Assembly (NCBI GenBank): GCA_963580285.1
Contig: OY757021.1
Location: 92,677,221 to 92,741,220, forward strand
Reading direction: 5' to 3'
DNA: 64,000 bases
From: Lucinisca nassula
Taxonomy: Eukaryota; Mollusca; Bivalvia; Lucinida; Lucinidae
This document shows, piece by piece, positions 1-10,140 of this stretch. The notes beneath the pieces were generated by a model, which had not been told where the DNA came from, searched no databases, and saw nothing but the letters and a program-made list of their open reading frames with translations. The translations under genes were made by a program, and so were the position numbers. The stretch's first letter is position 1; the number at the start of each line of letters is the position of its first letter.

Positions 1-379
1 AGTCTGATCAGGATCTACACTGTTTGCAATCCCGTCTGCACTTTTTGGACTCCTTGCTGGATTGTGAAACAAATTTGTTAAAGATTTGGGAGAAGTACAG
101 CATGTTCTCAAGTTGTCTGAGTTTTTAGGATTTTTATGGTACCATATTTACCATAATGAGAGTACAGTAAGTCCCTTAGACATTTCATTTCAAGCCCGTT
201 AGCCCATTTTAACCTGGACACACATAAAAGGGACACAAGCACACAGTCTAGACCCAGATTGGGTGCTGCATAATATAACCAATCAAATTGTTTTACCAAA
301 CATGCCCAAAAGATGGCTTAGGGAGCATAGATATTAGAAGACAATAAATTCTTAACACAAGTCAACAATTTATCCCCCA

Positions 380-1075
380 AAAAGTGTACCAAAATTATCC
401 TAAGTATTGGGACAGACAGGCCTAATTAAACAGTGCAGACCCAGATTAGACCAATGGAGGAGCAGTCTGATCAGAGTCTGCAGTGTTTGCCATTCTATCA
501 GCTTCCTGGATCATGAAACATATTTGTTAAAATTTAAGGAGAATTAAAGAAAGTCCTCAAGGTGTCCAAATTTTTAGGATTTTTATACCCCCGCAAACGA
601 AGTTTGAAGGGGGTATATAGGAGTCAGCTTGTCGTCGTCTGTCGTCGGTCCGTTACAAAGTCTGTTACAAAAAACTTTAACATTGCTCATAACTTCCTTA
701 TTCTTTGACCGATTTCTTTAATATTCACACACCACACACCTTGCCACTAGTACTTAAGATTGATATACACAAACCTGACCTTGACCTTTACGTTGACCTT
801 CCTCAAGGTCAAATACTTGTAAAAATTTGTCGTCGGTCCGTTACAAAGTCCGTTACAAAAAACTTTAACATTGCTCATAACTTCCTTATTCTTTGACCGA
901 TTTCTTTAATATTCACACACCACACACCTTGCCACTAGTACTTAAGATTGATATACACAAACCTGACCTTTACCTTTACGTTGACCTTCCTCAAGGTCAA
1001 ATACTTGTAAAAATTTGTCAGTAGCGGGGGTATAATTGGCGCCCGTTAGGCGGCAGCTCTAGTTACAGTATGCTT
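380..1075. mobile_element. MITE (TACTGTAATGATCCTAAG family), host of the Helitron-like insertion
   Basis: CCTAAGTATTGGGACAGACA, CAGTGCAGACCCAGATTAGA, AGAGTCTGCAGTGTTTGCCA and GTGTCCAAATTTTTAGGATT are typical of this family. Other copies or parts are at 1-140, 11830-11990, 12395-12530, 19200-19815, 33840-34003, 41340-41560, 46835-46900 and 48955-49025. Confidence 0.65.
584..1062 (+). mobile_element. Helitron/Helentron-like element (TATACCCCCGC family)
   Basis: It starts TATACCCCCGC within a hairpin-forming head (ACCCCCGCAAACG...TTTGAAGGGGGT) and is followed by GTCGTCGTCTGTCGTC. The core is two tandem copies with a period of about 189 bp (GGTCCGTTACAAAG at 646 and 835). Near the 3' end GCGGGGGTATA is the inverse of the 5' start, followed by a CGCC-CGTTA-GGCG hairpin and terminal CTAG (1059-1062) before T. 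The hairpin-plus-CTAG end is a Helitron hallmark. It is inserted in a MITE whose flanks reconstruct GGATTTTTACAGTA. Non-autonomous. Confidence 0.75.
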
Positions 1076-1129
1076 TTATGGAGATATAAGAAAAATTAAA
1101 GTATCCTTATCTAGAGTAATTAGCTTTCT

Positions 1130-1436
1130 TGATTGTTTATTTGATTTGTGGGTGAACGTCCCCGTCAACACTGCATAGGTCATTTTGGAGACATTGCTTC
1201 CAGTTTTGTGGGACTTTTACCCGACATTGAGATGAAATGACATCTAAAGCCCTGTCGCCCAAATTGAAACCAATAGGGTTTATAAGCATGGACCGTCCGA
1301 CTCTCACCGCTTTGCCTGGTCAGGCTTAGATCCTCTAAGTGGGTTACCAGTACTCATGTGTGGTCGGTTTCAGCTCTGCGTGGAAGCATCATGCAGTCCA
1401 TCTAATTCTTCAAGCCCCGATCGGTGGGGGCCGATT
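1130..1436 (-). mobile_element. SINE-A, reverse orientation
   Basis: On the minus strand it runs from GGGGCTTGAAGAATTAGATG to GTTGACGGGGACGTTCACCC with a short tail. The body carries ATTGGTTTC, TTGAGATGTCATTTCATCTC and AAAAGTCCCACAAAA, as in all other copies. The tRNA head is missing (5'-truncated). Confidence 0.8.
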
Positions 1437-1697
1437 CATGTCTGCTATAAAATAGCTTTCATATAGAAATTTTGGAACTAATTGATATTTTCTAGACAGT
1501 TGTAAAATCTTGTATCATGAATTTCAGAATGAAGCAGGTGCATTTTAAAAATCTATATATCTTTTTCATAGGAACAAAAGGAAAAAAAATGCTGTAAAAA
1601 TGTTTGTTATTTTGCCCCACCTATTATACCAGTTTATACAATAAAACAGGTGCATGTAGATATAAAATATCACAGCCAGGAAGTACCTTAAATCTTA

Positions 1698-1905
1698 GCC
1701 CTTCAACTGCTGCATAAATTCTTGGAGCAGATTATAGTTTGATTTCTTAAAATATTTTTCATACTAAATAAGGCTTGACATTACATGTAAATTGTCTGCT
1801 TGGCAGACAATTCGCATGCAATGTCAATCCTTATTTTCACTAAAAATTAAGAAATGCACTTTGAAAATGCTTTCTGCTAGTGGTGATTAGCAGTCAAAGG
1901 GTTAA
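1698..1905. mobile_element. TTAA-type MITE with long hairpin
   Basis: The outer ends AGCCCTTCAACTGCTG and the inverse AACCCTTTGACTGCTAATCA, with GTTAA at the right, resemble the CCCTT-ended families. The inner arms GACATTACATGTAAATTGTC and GACAATTCGCATGCAATGTC form a hairpin around TGCTTGGCA. Confidence 0.65.
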
Positions 1906-1929
1906 TGAGAATGGATATACCTTCAGGGG

Positions 1930-2645
1930 AAGCAACTGTTTCAAGACTAATCGACCATCAAACAATGCTTGAAACATTTTTCTGACCTTTTGACTTTGTA
2001 GGCATCTTGACCTGGGGACCTTGACCTATATTTTGCTCTCCAATGACTTTGACCATTATGTCAAAGTTTGACTTTTACGTCAAAGTTAGTATTGTAATCA
2101 ACTACAAGACTAAACAACCACCAAACCTTGCATGAAACACCTCCCTGACCTTCTGACTTGGCAGGCACCTTGACCCGGTGAATTTGACCTATATTTCATG
2201 CTCCAATGACTTTGACCATTATTTTAAAGTTCCATATTTACGTCAAAGTTAGTATTGTAATCAATTACAAGACTAAACAACCATCTTACCTTGCATGAAA
2301 CATCTCCCTAACCTCCTGACTAGGCAGGCACCTTGACCTGGTGACTTTGACCTATATTTTGCCCTCCAGTGGCTTTGATATAATAATAAAAGGCCTACAA
2401 CCATCAAATCTTGCTTGCTGCTTCTCCTAGATGTACTGACTCTGCAGGTACCTATACCCGGTGACCTTAACCTATATTTTGTGCTCCAGTGACTTCTACT
2501 CATTTTACTTCAACGCTTGACCCACTGACCTTGACCTATTTTTCATGCAACAGTGACTTTAACACATTTTACATTGACATTCCATATCTTCTCAACTATA
2601 AAGCCTACAACCACCAAACCTTGCATAGTGCTTCTCCTTGATGTT
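1930..2645. repeat. degenerate tandem repeat, ~165-180-bp units
   Basis: Units with ACAAGACTAAACAACCACC, TTGCATGAAACA, CTGACTTGGCAGGCACCTTG and ATGACTTTGACCATTAT recur around 1945, 2100, 2262, 2392 and 2602 with growing divergence. It resembles the tandem cores of the Helitron-like elements, but no ends are visible. Confidence 0.7.
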
Positions 2646-2649
2646 CTGA

Positions 2650-3065
2650 TTGTGGCTCCTGTAACTTTTGCCCCAGCAGGTACGACACCTTCTGCGGAAT
2701 TCTTGTTTCAATTCTCAGAGAATAAAGGGCTTTGTGTCAGTTGTGAATCGTCTTTGGGGCATAGAATTTTCTCTAGTGAAAGAATATAATAGACTGGTCA
2801 ATAAATCTCCAAAACCAATGTATTAATTAAATTTGAAGGAAAATATATATCTTTTTGAGATAAAGGGATGAGATTACACTAAAAGGACACAATCTTTCTC
2901 CCTTCCCCCTGGGAATGAATTCTTTCTTTCAGAAACACACTTTTGGTAAGTATTCATGTATATACTCAGTGGCAACATGGCAGCCACATTTTTTCTCCCA
3001 ATTTTTTTTCTATGTGCATCCATTCACCTATCATCAGAAATAAATTGTAGTAATAGATATATCCA
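2650..3065. other. no gene recognised
   Basis: AT-rich sequence between the tandem array and the 1.1-kb direct repeat. It holds weak splice-like strings (TTTCTTTCAG at 2930, GGTAAGT at 2945), but only 13 nt lie between them and no coding frame. Confidence 0.5.
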
Positions 3066-6000
3066 TGGGACCAGCTCAGTCATTGGCCCAGAAGTCCTAG
3101 TTCAGACTGTGTACCAGTGTCATCTGTACTGGGCCTGACACTGGCCACGCGGTATGCGGACCATGCTGAACCAGGGGGACGTACTTTTCAGTAGCTGCTG
3201 ATAGAATGAATCATATGCTCACAAACATGGCACTTGCTCTGATCAGTGCGGCTGGCACAGCGCATTTGCCATGTTGGCGATACTTGCATTTGGCTGGAAA
3301 ACATGATAATGCTGATTCTCAGTCGAACTACTCAGCCAGTGTGAGTAGCTATCCAGTCAGCCAGTGTGACTGGTCTGCAGTAGATGTCAGTCTAGCTACT
3401 CAGCCAGTGTGAGTAACTATCCAGTCAGCCAGTGTGACCGGTTTGCCGTGAAATCCAGCTACTCAGCCAGTGTGAGTAACTACCCAGTCAGCCAGTGTGA
3501 CTGAGTGTGAAGCAGTATTAACATGAAATTCCAAAGTATCAGCTACATGAAAAGTGATAAATTGTAGCAGGCTGTTGTAGCCTGGTAGAACTTGGGGATA
3601 ATTTGATGAATGTTTTGTAAAATGAAATGGAATTCCCCAAACATTGTATTAACTTTGAAACACTTTCTGATGACTATGGTCTCATCTGGGACTTGAGCTG
3701 ATCCCTTACTCCATGTCACTGATGCAAGGTGTTGTGGTGGGGTGGTCTTGGTGGAAAGCTTTGCAAATGGAAGAAATGTGGTCTTCCAAGCACAGAAACA
3801 GAACTGACGTTGATGCAATGTTTGACCAGCCTTTATAATTCATCAGTGTTTGATTTTTCACCACCTTTCCTATGGAGGTCAGACAGCTCGACCTTTAATA
3901 TACCATCTATAATACCTTAGCAGAGTATGAGTTTAAAACAAAAACTATTAGTTGCAGCTTCAAACTAGATTTAAAGGGTACCCCATCATAAACAAAATTT
4001 TATCTCCTAAAATTACTATTTATGATGGGTCACCTGGCTGTTTTCATTAAGTATGACTTAATGACAGATAATGTTTAGGGGTCAGTAAAACTACAAGTAC
4101 TCTATGTTTTCTTTTATTATCTCTCTCTTTATTCCTTTTATATTTTAGCTAAATGGGACCAGCTCAGTCATTGGCCCAGAAGTCCTAGTTCAGACTGTGT
4201 ACCAGTGTCATCTGTACTGGGCCTGACACTGGCCACGCGGTATGCGGACCATGCTGAACCAGGGGGACGTACTTTTCAGTAGCTGCTGATAGAATGAATC
4301 ATATGCTCACAAACATGGCACTTGCTCTGATCAGTGCGGCTGGCACAGCGCATTTGCCATGTTGGCGATACTTGCATTTGGCTGGAAAACATGATAATGC
4401 TGATTCTCAGTCGAACTACTCAGCCAGTGTGAGTAGCTATCCAGTCAGCCAGTGTGACTGGTCTGCAGTAGATGTCAGTCTAGCTACTCAGCCAGTGTGA
4501 GTAACTATCCAGTCAGCCAGTGTGACCGGTTTGCCGTGAAATCCAGCTACTCAGCCAGTGTGAGTAACTACCCAGTCAGCCAGTGTGACTGAGTGTGAAG
4601 CAGTATTAACATGAAATTCCAAAGTATCAGCTACATGAAAAGTGATAAATTGTAGCAGGCTGTTGTAGCCTGGTAGAACTTGGGGATAATTTGATGAATG
4701 TTTTGTAAAATGAAATGGAATTCCCCAAAAAATGAAGGAATGAATATCATGACTGAATGATCCCCAAGTAATCTATGTAAAGTCCACCATTGAAAGAAAT
4801 TCCAATCTGGCATTTTTAACATGCTCAAATGTTATCCTTTTCACTGAATTCTCTGCAGACAAGTGATCATAATCTTTCATAATCTTAACTAGGCCAGAAA
4901 AGCTTAAAGCTTTGCAAATGGAAGAAATGTGGTCTTCCAAGCACAGAAACAGAACTGACGTTGATGCAATGTTTGACCAGCCTTTATAATTCATCAGTGT
5001 TTGATTTTTCACCACCTTTCCTATGGAGGTCAGACAGCTCGACCTTTAATATACCATCTATAATACCTTAGCAGAGTATGAGTTTAAAACAAAAACTATT
5101 AGTTGCAGCTTCAAACTAGATTTAAAGGGTACCCCATCATAAACAAAATTTTATCTCCTAAAATTACTATTTATGATGGGTCACCTGGCTGTTTTCATTA
5201 AGTATGACTTAATGACAGATAATGTTTAGGGGTCAGTAAAACTACAAGTACTCTATGTTTTCTTTTATTATCTCTCTCTTTATTCCTTTTATATTTTAGC
5301 TAAATGGGACCAGCTCAGTCATTGGCCCAGAAGTCCTAGTTCAGACTGTGTACCAGTGTCATCTGTACTGGGCCTGACACTGGCCACGCGGTATGCGGAC
5401 CATGCTGAACCAGGGGGACGTACTTTTCAGTAGCTGCTGATAGAATGAATCATATGCTCACAAACATGGCACTTGCTCTGATCAGTGCGGCTGGCACAGC
5501 GCATTTGCCATGTTGGCGATACTTGCATTTGGCTGGAAAACACGATAATGCTGATTCTCAGTCGAACTACTCAGCCAGTGTGAGTAGCTATCCAGTCAGC
5601 CAGTGTGACTGGTCTGCAGTTAATGTCAGTCTAGCTACTCAGCCAGTGTGAGTAACTATCCAGTCAGCCAGTGTGACCGGTTTGCCGTGAAATCCAGCTA
5701 CTCAGCCAGTGTGAGTAACTACCCAGTCAGCCAGTGTGACTGAGTGTGAAGCAGTATTAACATGAAATTCCAAAGTATCAGCTACATGAAAAGTGATAAA
5801 TTGTAGCAGGCTGTTGTAGCCTGGTAGAACTTGGGGATAATTTGATGAATGTTTTGTAAAATGAAATGGAATTCCCCAAAAAATGAAGGAATGAATATCA
5901 TGACTGAATGATCCCCAAGTAATCTATGTAAAGTCCACCATTGAAAGAAATTCCAATCTGGCATTTTTAACATGCTCAAATGTTATCCTTTTCACTGAAT

Positions 6001-6322
6001 TCTCTGCAGACAAGTGATCATAATCTTTCATAATCTTAACTAGGCCAGAAAAGCTTAAAGCTTTGCAAATGGAAGAAATGTGGTCTTCCAAGCACAGAAA
6101 CAGAACTGACGTTGATGCAATGTTTGACCAGCCTTTATAATTCATCAGTGTTTGATTTTTCACCACCTTTCCTATGGAGGTCAGACAGCTCGACCTTTAA
6201 TATACCATCTATAATACCTTAGCAGAGTATGAGTTTAAAACAAAAACTATTAGTTGCAGCTTCAAACTAGATTTAAAGGGTACCCCATCATAAACAAAAT
6301 TTTATCTCCTAAAATTACTATT
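3066..6322 (+). repeat. three-copy direct tandem repeat, ~1.1 kb unit
   Basis: Copy 1 is 3066-4153 (1088 bp), copy 2 is 4154-5304 (1151 bp) and copy 3 is 5305 to about 6322 (cut short). Copies 2 and 3 differ by only a few bases. Copy 1 matches them except for one internal block: about 3643-3756 is replaced by an unrelated block of about 180 bp (4731-4907 and 5882-6058). Each unit contains a short minisatellite with CAGCCAGTGTGA and ends in a pyrimidine-rich TTTATATTTTAG. The 68-residue frames inside (3206, 4294, 5445) are only as conserved as the flanks, so coding is not supported. Confidence 0.95.
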
Positions 6323-6463
6323 GTTTTTGTGAAATATTGCTAAATATTTGTACTGATTGATATCTGTACAGGATAATTTGACGAGCCCGCCAGGGCGAGT
6401 CTAATTATCCTGTACAGATGTCAATCAGTACAAATATTTACCAATATTTCTCAAAAACAATTG
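6323..6463. repeat. inverted-repeat (hairpin) MITE
   Basis: Arms of about 60-65 nt are imperfect inverses: TTGTTTTTGTGAAATATTGC at the left and its near complement ending TTTCTCAAAAACAA at the right, around GAGCCCGCCAGGGCGAG. It begins exactly where the third copy of the 1.1-kb repeat stops matching. Confidence 0.8.
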
Positions 6464-6869
6464 GATATATCTGTTTTAATCCACAGCTTATTGTAACTTC
6501 CACTTAAAGATAATAGATAAAACCTATTAAAGCATATTTGTTTTATTTACTGTTAATTTCAATTTCTTTTATTTGACCTGATTTACCCCGTCTGGAAAAT
6601 GGATTGTCCTGTCTGAAAGGACACTGTCAGCTTCTCTGCTTCATTAATATTCAATTGGATTTGATTGGTCTAAATCCAACTGACCGCAGGTTATTTGATC
6701 ATGCTTTTTTAACCTGATGTTTATCACTGGGACATTTTAATGCTGAACCTTCAAGTGTAGGACTTACTTTGAACTCAGATGTGTGTTTTTGCTGCATGCA
6801 AATGTTTCATAAAATGTTTGGCACCAGTAAATGGGAGTGTATTTTGTGATAATTCAGGGATATTTTTTT

Positions 6870-7000
6870 CTCCATAAAAAGGTATGTTGTGGGTACTCAT
6901 TTTGAACAGCCTCATCCCACAAAAACATGTTGTGGGTATTCGTTGGAATTGCCTAGATGAGGCGGTTCTAGCGAGTACCCACAATTTGATTTTATGGAGA
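6870..7000. mobile_element. palindromic TGTGGGTACTC MITE fragment
   Basis: TTCTCCATAAAA and TTTTATGGAGAA bracket inverted copies of TTGTGGGTA(C/T)TC. No coding content. Confidence 0.6.
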
Positions 7001-7011
7001 ATTGGAGAAAC

Positions 7012-7490
7012 TTAATCAGAAGAAGCAGTCTGATCAGGGTCTGCACTGATTAAGTAAAGGCTATTTTAAATGTGGGTACTCATTCAAATAACCTTGGCGA
7101 GGCTATTTTAATGAATACCCACAATGTTAATTTTGTCATGCTAGAAGCCCCTTCCCATTTTAAGATCAGAAGGAGCAGTCTGGTCAGGGCCTGCACTGTT
7201 TGTCATTAAGTAAAAGCTATTTTAAATGTGGGTACTCATTCAAATAACCTCGGCGAAGCTATTTTAATGAATACCCATAATGTTAATTTTGTCATGCAGA
7301 GCTAGAGGCCCCTTCAAATTTTAAGATCAGAAGGTAGCAGTCTGATCCGGGTCTGCACTGTTTGCCATTAAGTAAAAGCTATTTTAAATATGGGTACTCA
7401 TTCAAATAACCTCGGCGAGGCTATTTTAAGGAATACCCACAATGTTAATTTTGTCATGCAGAGCTAGAAGCCCCTTCCCATTTTAATTGT
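7012..7490 (+). repeat. local tandem triplication, ~150-bp unit
   Basis: Three units each contain AAGCAGTCTGATCAGGG or a variant, TAAAAGCTATTTTAAATGTG, GGGTACTCATTCAAATAACC and GAATACCCACAATGTTAATT. The unit itself holds an inverted repeat (GTGGGTACTCATT / AATGAATACCCAC). Confidence 0.85.
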
Positions 7491-7499
7491 AGCTCAGTT

Positions 7500-7970
7500 G
7501 ATTGGTCCATTCAAAACTGTACATGATATCAGTACATGATATCAGTACATGATATCAATACATTTATCAAAATTTATTAGTACTGCCAGCATCAAAGGAA
7601 AGTACTGGAAGATGTGGATTAAGTTTTGTTATTGTACATCTGATGTTTCAAGACCTTATCAGAAAATAAGTTCTCAGTTTGAAGCCTGAAATAAACTGAT
7701 AGCTGTCTGTTGGATATTAATATAAGAAAAAAAAATCTCAAAAGGGCACACTTGTTTGTGCAGATAGGATGTAAACCAGTACATGTAAATGTGTATACTT
7801 TAAAGCAGGGACTGGAATAGAGTAGAATAGAGTTGCAGGAACCATTGCTTCATTTTTCTTATTTTGCTATTGAGGATTTCTGTTAAAAGAAAAGTACACC
7901 ACAATCTTTATACAACACTGTAAGTGGGGTCCAGAGTAGAAACCACTGTGCTATGTATAGATAATATAGA
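7500..7970. other. no gene recognised
   Basis: Contains a short GTACATGATATCA triple repeat at 7520-7560 and A-rich runs. No coding or element ends seen. Confidence 0.5.
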
Positions 7971-7974
7971 AAAA

Positions 7975-8705
7975 GGTCCATTTATGGACCTTTTTGACAT
8001 GCCTGCTATTAGCATGGCAAGATATAGGTGTCCAATTTTCTGTCCATCAATCCATTTGTCAAGCTGTCAACATTTGCGACCACCCTAGCTTTCACCAGAA
8101 TGGTCAAGTTCATTTTTCTCAAGATGTAAGAGCTTCATTGATGATACTTAGTACAAACTTTTATCCAGAGATGTAAACTTTAATACAAAGATCCATATTT
8201 GACCTTGACCTACATTTCATAGTTCACTGGTTTGCGACCACCCTAGCATTCAGCCTAATGTTCAAGTTCATTTCTCATATAAGAGCTCCATTAACATGTA
8301 TCTTCAGTTCTCAAGAACTATAAAAGCTTCATTAACTAGTATCTAGAGATGGCAAGTCTGTTGCAAGAATCATTTGACCTTGACCAACATATCATGGTTC
8401 ACTGACTTTGTGAATTATTGTGTCAAAGCCAGCATTCACTAATATTTAAGTTCATTTCTCAAAACTATAAGAGCTTCATTGATGATAATTGGCACAAGCT
8501 TGAATCTAGGAATGACACTTTCATATATTACCTACATTTCATGGTTCACTGATTTGGTGAACTATTGCGTCAACCCTAGCCTTCACCCTGGTGTTAAAGT
8601 TCATTTCTCAAGAACTGTAAGAGCTTCATTAATGATTCTTAGAGCAAGCTTGCATTGAGGAATGACAACTTTTATGCAAGCATCCATGTTTGACTTCACC
8701 TAGAT
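7975..8705. repeat. degenerate tandem core (CAAGAACTRTAAGAGCTTCATT)
   Basis: About four units of 170-180 bp contain GTTCATTTCTCAAGAACTGT, AAGAGCTTCATTAATGAT and TGACCTTGACCTACATTTCA. A possible Helitron-like head, ATGCCTGCTATTAGCATGGC, lies at 7999. The same core occurs as a fragment at 25060-25310. Confidence 0.65.
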
Positions 8706-9349
8706 TTCATGGTTTGGTGACACTGCCCCTCCCACCCTCCACAACTCCCCAGTTTTCAAAATAGTCTAATTTTCAAGGGCCCAGTTGATCAAAACATTGT
8801 TGGCTTAACAAGCTCGTTAGTGGTCAGATTGTTAACTATTTTAGCAAGAACAATGTCTGATACTCTGGAATTTTTGCTGAAAAAATGTGAGTAGCTTTTG
8901 TTAATGCTAAAACTTCTCATTTTTTTCAGCAAACAATATTTGTGGGTATGCCATATTTATCAAAGTTTTAATGATATGCAACTAACGATGTCGTTACTTT
9001 TGAACAACTGGCCCCAGGCTACTCCCACAATCCTCCCTCTTGGTGAAAGCATTGAATGGGCGTTGCTAGTAATGCCACACTAAAAAGTTCATAATAAATA
9101 CCACCCTACATAGAGAAACAAGGTATATCATATTTGCTGTATGCATTCAGACAAATAGACCTGAGCAAACAGAAACCCACATGACGCCACAGAACACAGC
9201 GTCTCATCAGGGTCTACACTGTTTGCCACTCATCAAGCTATTTTTAGACACAACATGGGTTAGTAAGTTGTACTTGTTTAAATTTTAGAACAAGTATGGT
9301 AAGGAGGTGAGATGTCTGATTAGTTAGGATATATATTATAAGAATCTGA

Positions 9350-9485
9350 TATTGGGTTCTGTTGCAGATGAGCGTTTCCAACCCGAGGGATTACCGTGCT
9401 GAGCGGAACCGAGGCTATGCCGAGGTTCCGCTCAGCACGGTCATCCCGAGGGTTGGAAACGCCCATCTGCAACAGAACCCCATAT
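9350..9485. repeat. GC-rich near-perfect palindrome, ~63-bp arms
   Basis: The left arm GGGTTCTGTTGCAGATGAGC through GAGCGGAACCGAGGC is mirrored by GAGGTTCCGCTCAGCACGG through GCCCATCTGCAACAGAACCC with only a few mismatches; the loop is about TATGCC. Both strands therefore show almost the same open frame, which is a consequence of the palindrome. It stands out from its AT-rich surroundings. Confidence 0.92.
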
Positions 9486-9811
9486 TGGATTCTTTTTCTT
9501 GCACAACACCTCCGGTTAGTTTTGACAGCTTGCACATGTATATTGTTTACAAAATAAAATAAGTGCGGAAGTAGTTCCGGCAGTTGAATAGAATTGAAGC
9601 ACATTTATGTTTCCTTGTCTGGTGTGCAAGAAGGTACATTATTGTATTTTTGCTCCAATTCATGAATTGTTTGTACTCATTAGAACTTTCTCCATGATGT
9701 CATAAATGAGAAAAATGTCTCAAATTTTCATCAGTTTAAGACTTACGAAGAATAGCATTTTCTCATGTGGATGTGTGAGAGATAGCATTATCTTACATGG
9801 GTGTGTTATCG

Positions 9812-10042
9812 TTAACCCTTAAGATGCCAATTAGAACAATTGCCAACTGCTTTTTTATCTGCTGGTTTCTTTGTCTGTCATTGACACAAACAATGTGGAA
9901 TCAGATCAGACTCCTCAAGGAGCAGCCTGATCAGGGTCGTCACTGTTTGCCTATATGCAAAAATATTTTTAAAAAGTTTGCAAGAAAACGCAGCATACAA
10001 CATATACAGATGATATTTTTCTTTTTATAATCTTAAGGGTCA
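9812..10042. mobile_element. M2 MITE, degenerate, just upstream of the first RIC8A exon here
   Basis: TTAACCCTTAAGATGCCAAT at the left, core AGACTCCTCAAGGAGCAGCC and TCTTAAGGGTCA at the right, about 23 nt before exon 10065-10140. Confidence 0.65.
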
Positions 10043-10064
10043 CGGTGTAACTTTGTCATTGCAG

Positions 10065-10140
10065 CAAGAATGGTTGTGTGGAGGGAATTGTACAGAGATT
10101 AAAAACATACAAAGACCCAGAACTACGGTTTGATATCAAG
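10065..10140 (+). CDS. RIC8A: RIC8A exon (first in window)
   Basis: Acceptor TCATTGCAG and donor GTAAGT flank 76 nt that start with the last base of a split codon. The 25 complete codons read [20 protein letters not shown] then RFDIK, matching the RIC8 segment just before the FFDMR block. The intron ends in phase 0. A degenerate MITE end (CTTAAGGGTC) sits about 25 nt upstream of the acceptor. The exon that should precede it was not found in bases 1-10064. Confidence 0.9.

Noticed and set aside
2553..2789. 78-residue frame considered as the missing upstream RIC8A exon (near TCCTGTAACTTTTGC and CAGCAGGTACG)
   Set aside because: The translation does not match the RIC8 sequence expected before KNGCVEG, and most of it lies in a degenerate repeat.
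2930..2950. Acceptor and donor-like strings TTTCTTTCAG and GGTAAGT
   Set aside because: Only 13 nt apart with no fitting phase or family match.
3206..5651. A 68-residue frame (starting MNHMLTNMALAL) repeated at 3206, 4294 and 5445
   Set aside because: It lies in the tandem DNA repeat and is no better conserved than non-coding flanks. No signal for synonymous bias can be judged from near-identical copies, and no family is recognised.
9320..9604. Overlapping frames on both strands with the shared string VPLSTVIPRVGNAHLQQNP
   Set aside because: The same peptide on both strands is produced by the long palindrome.
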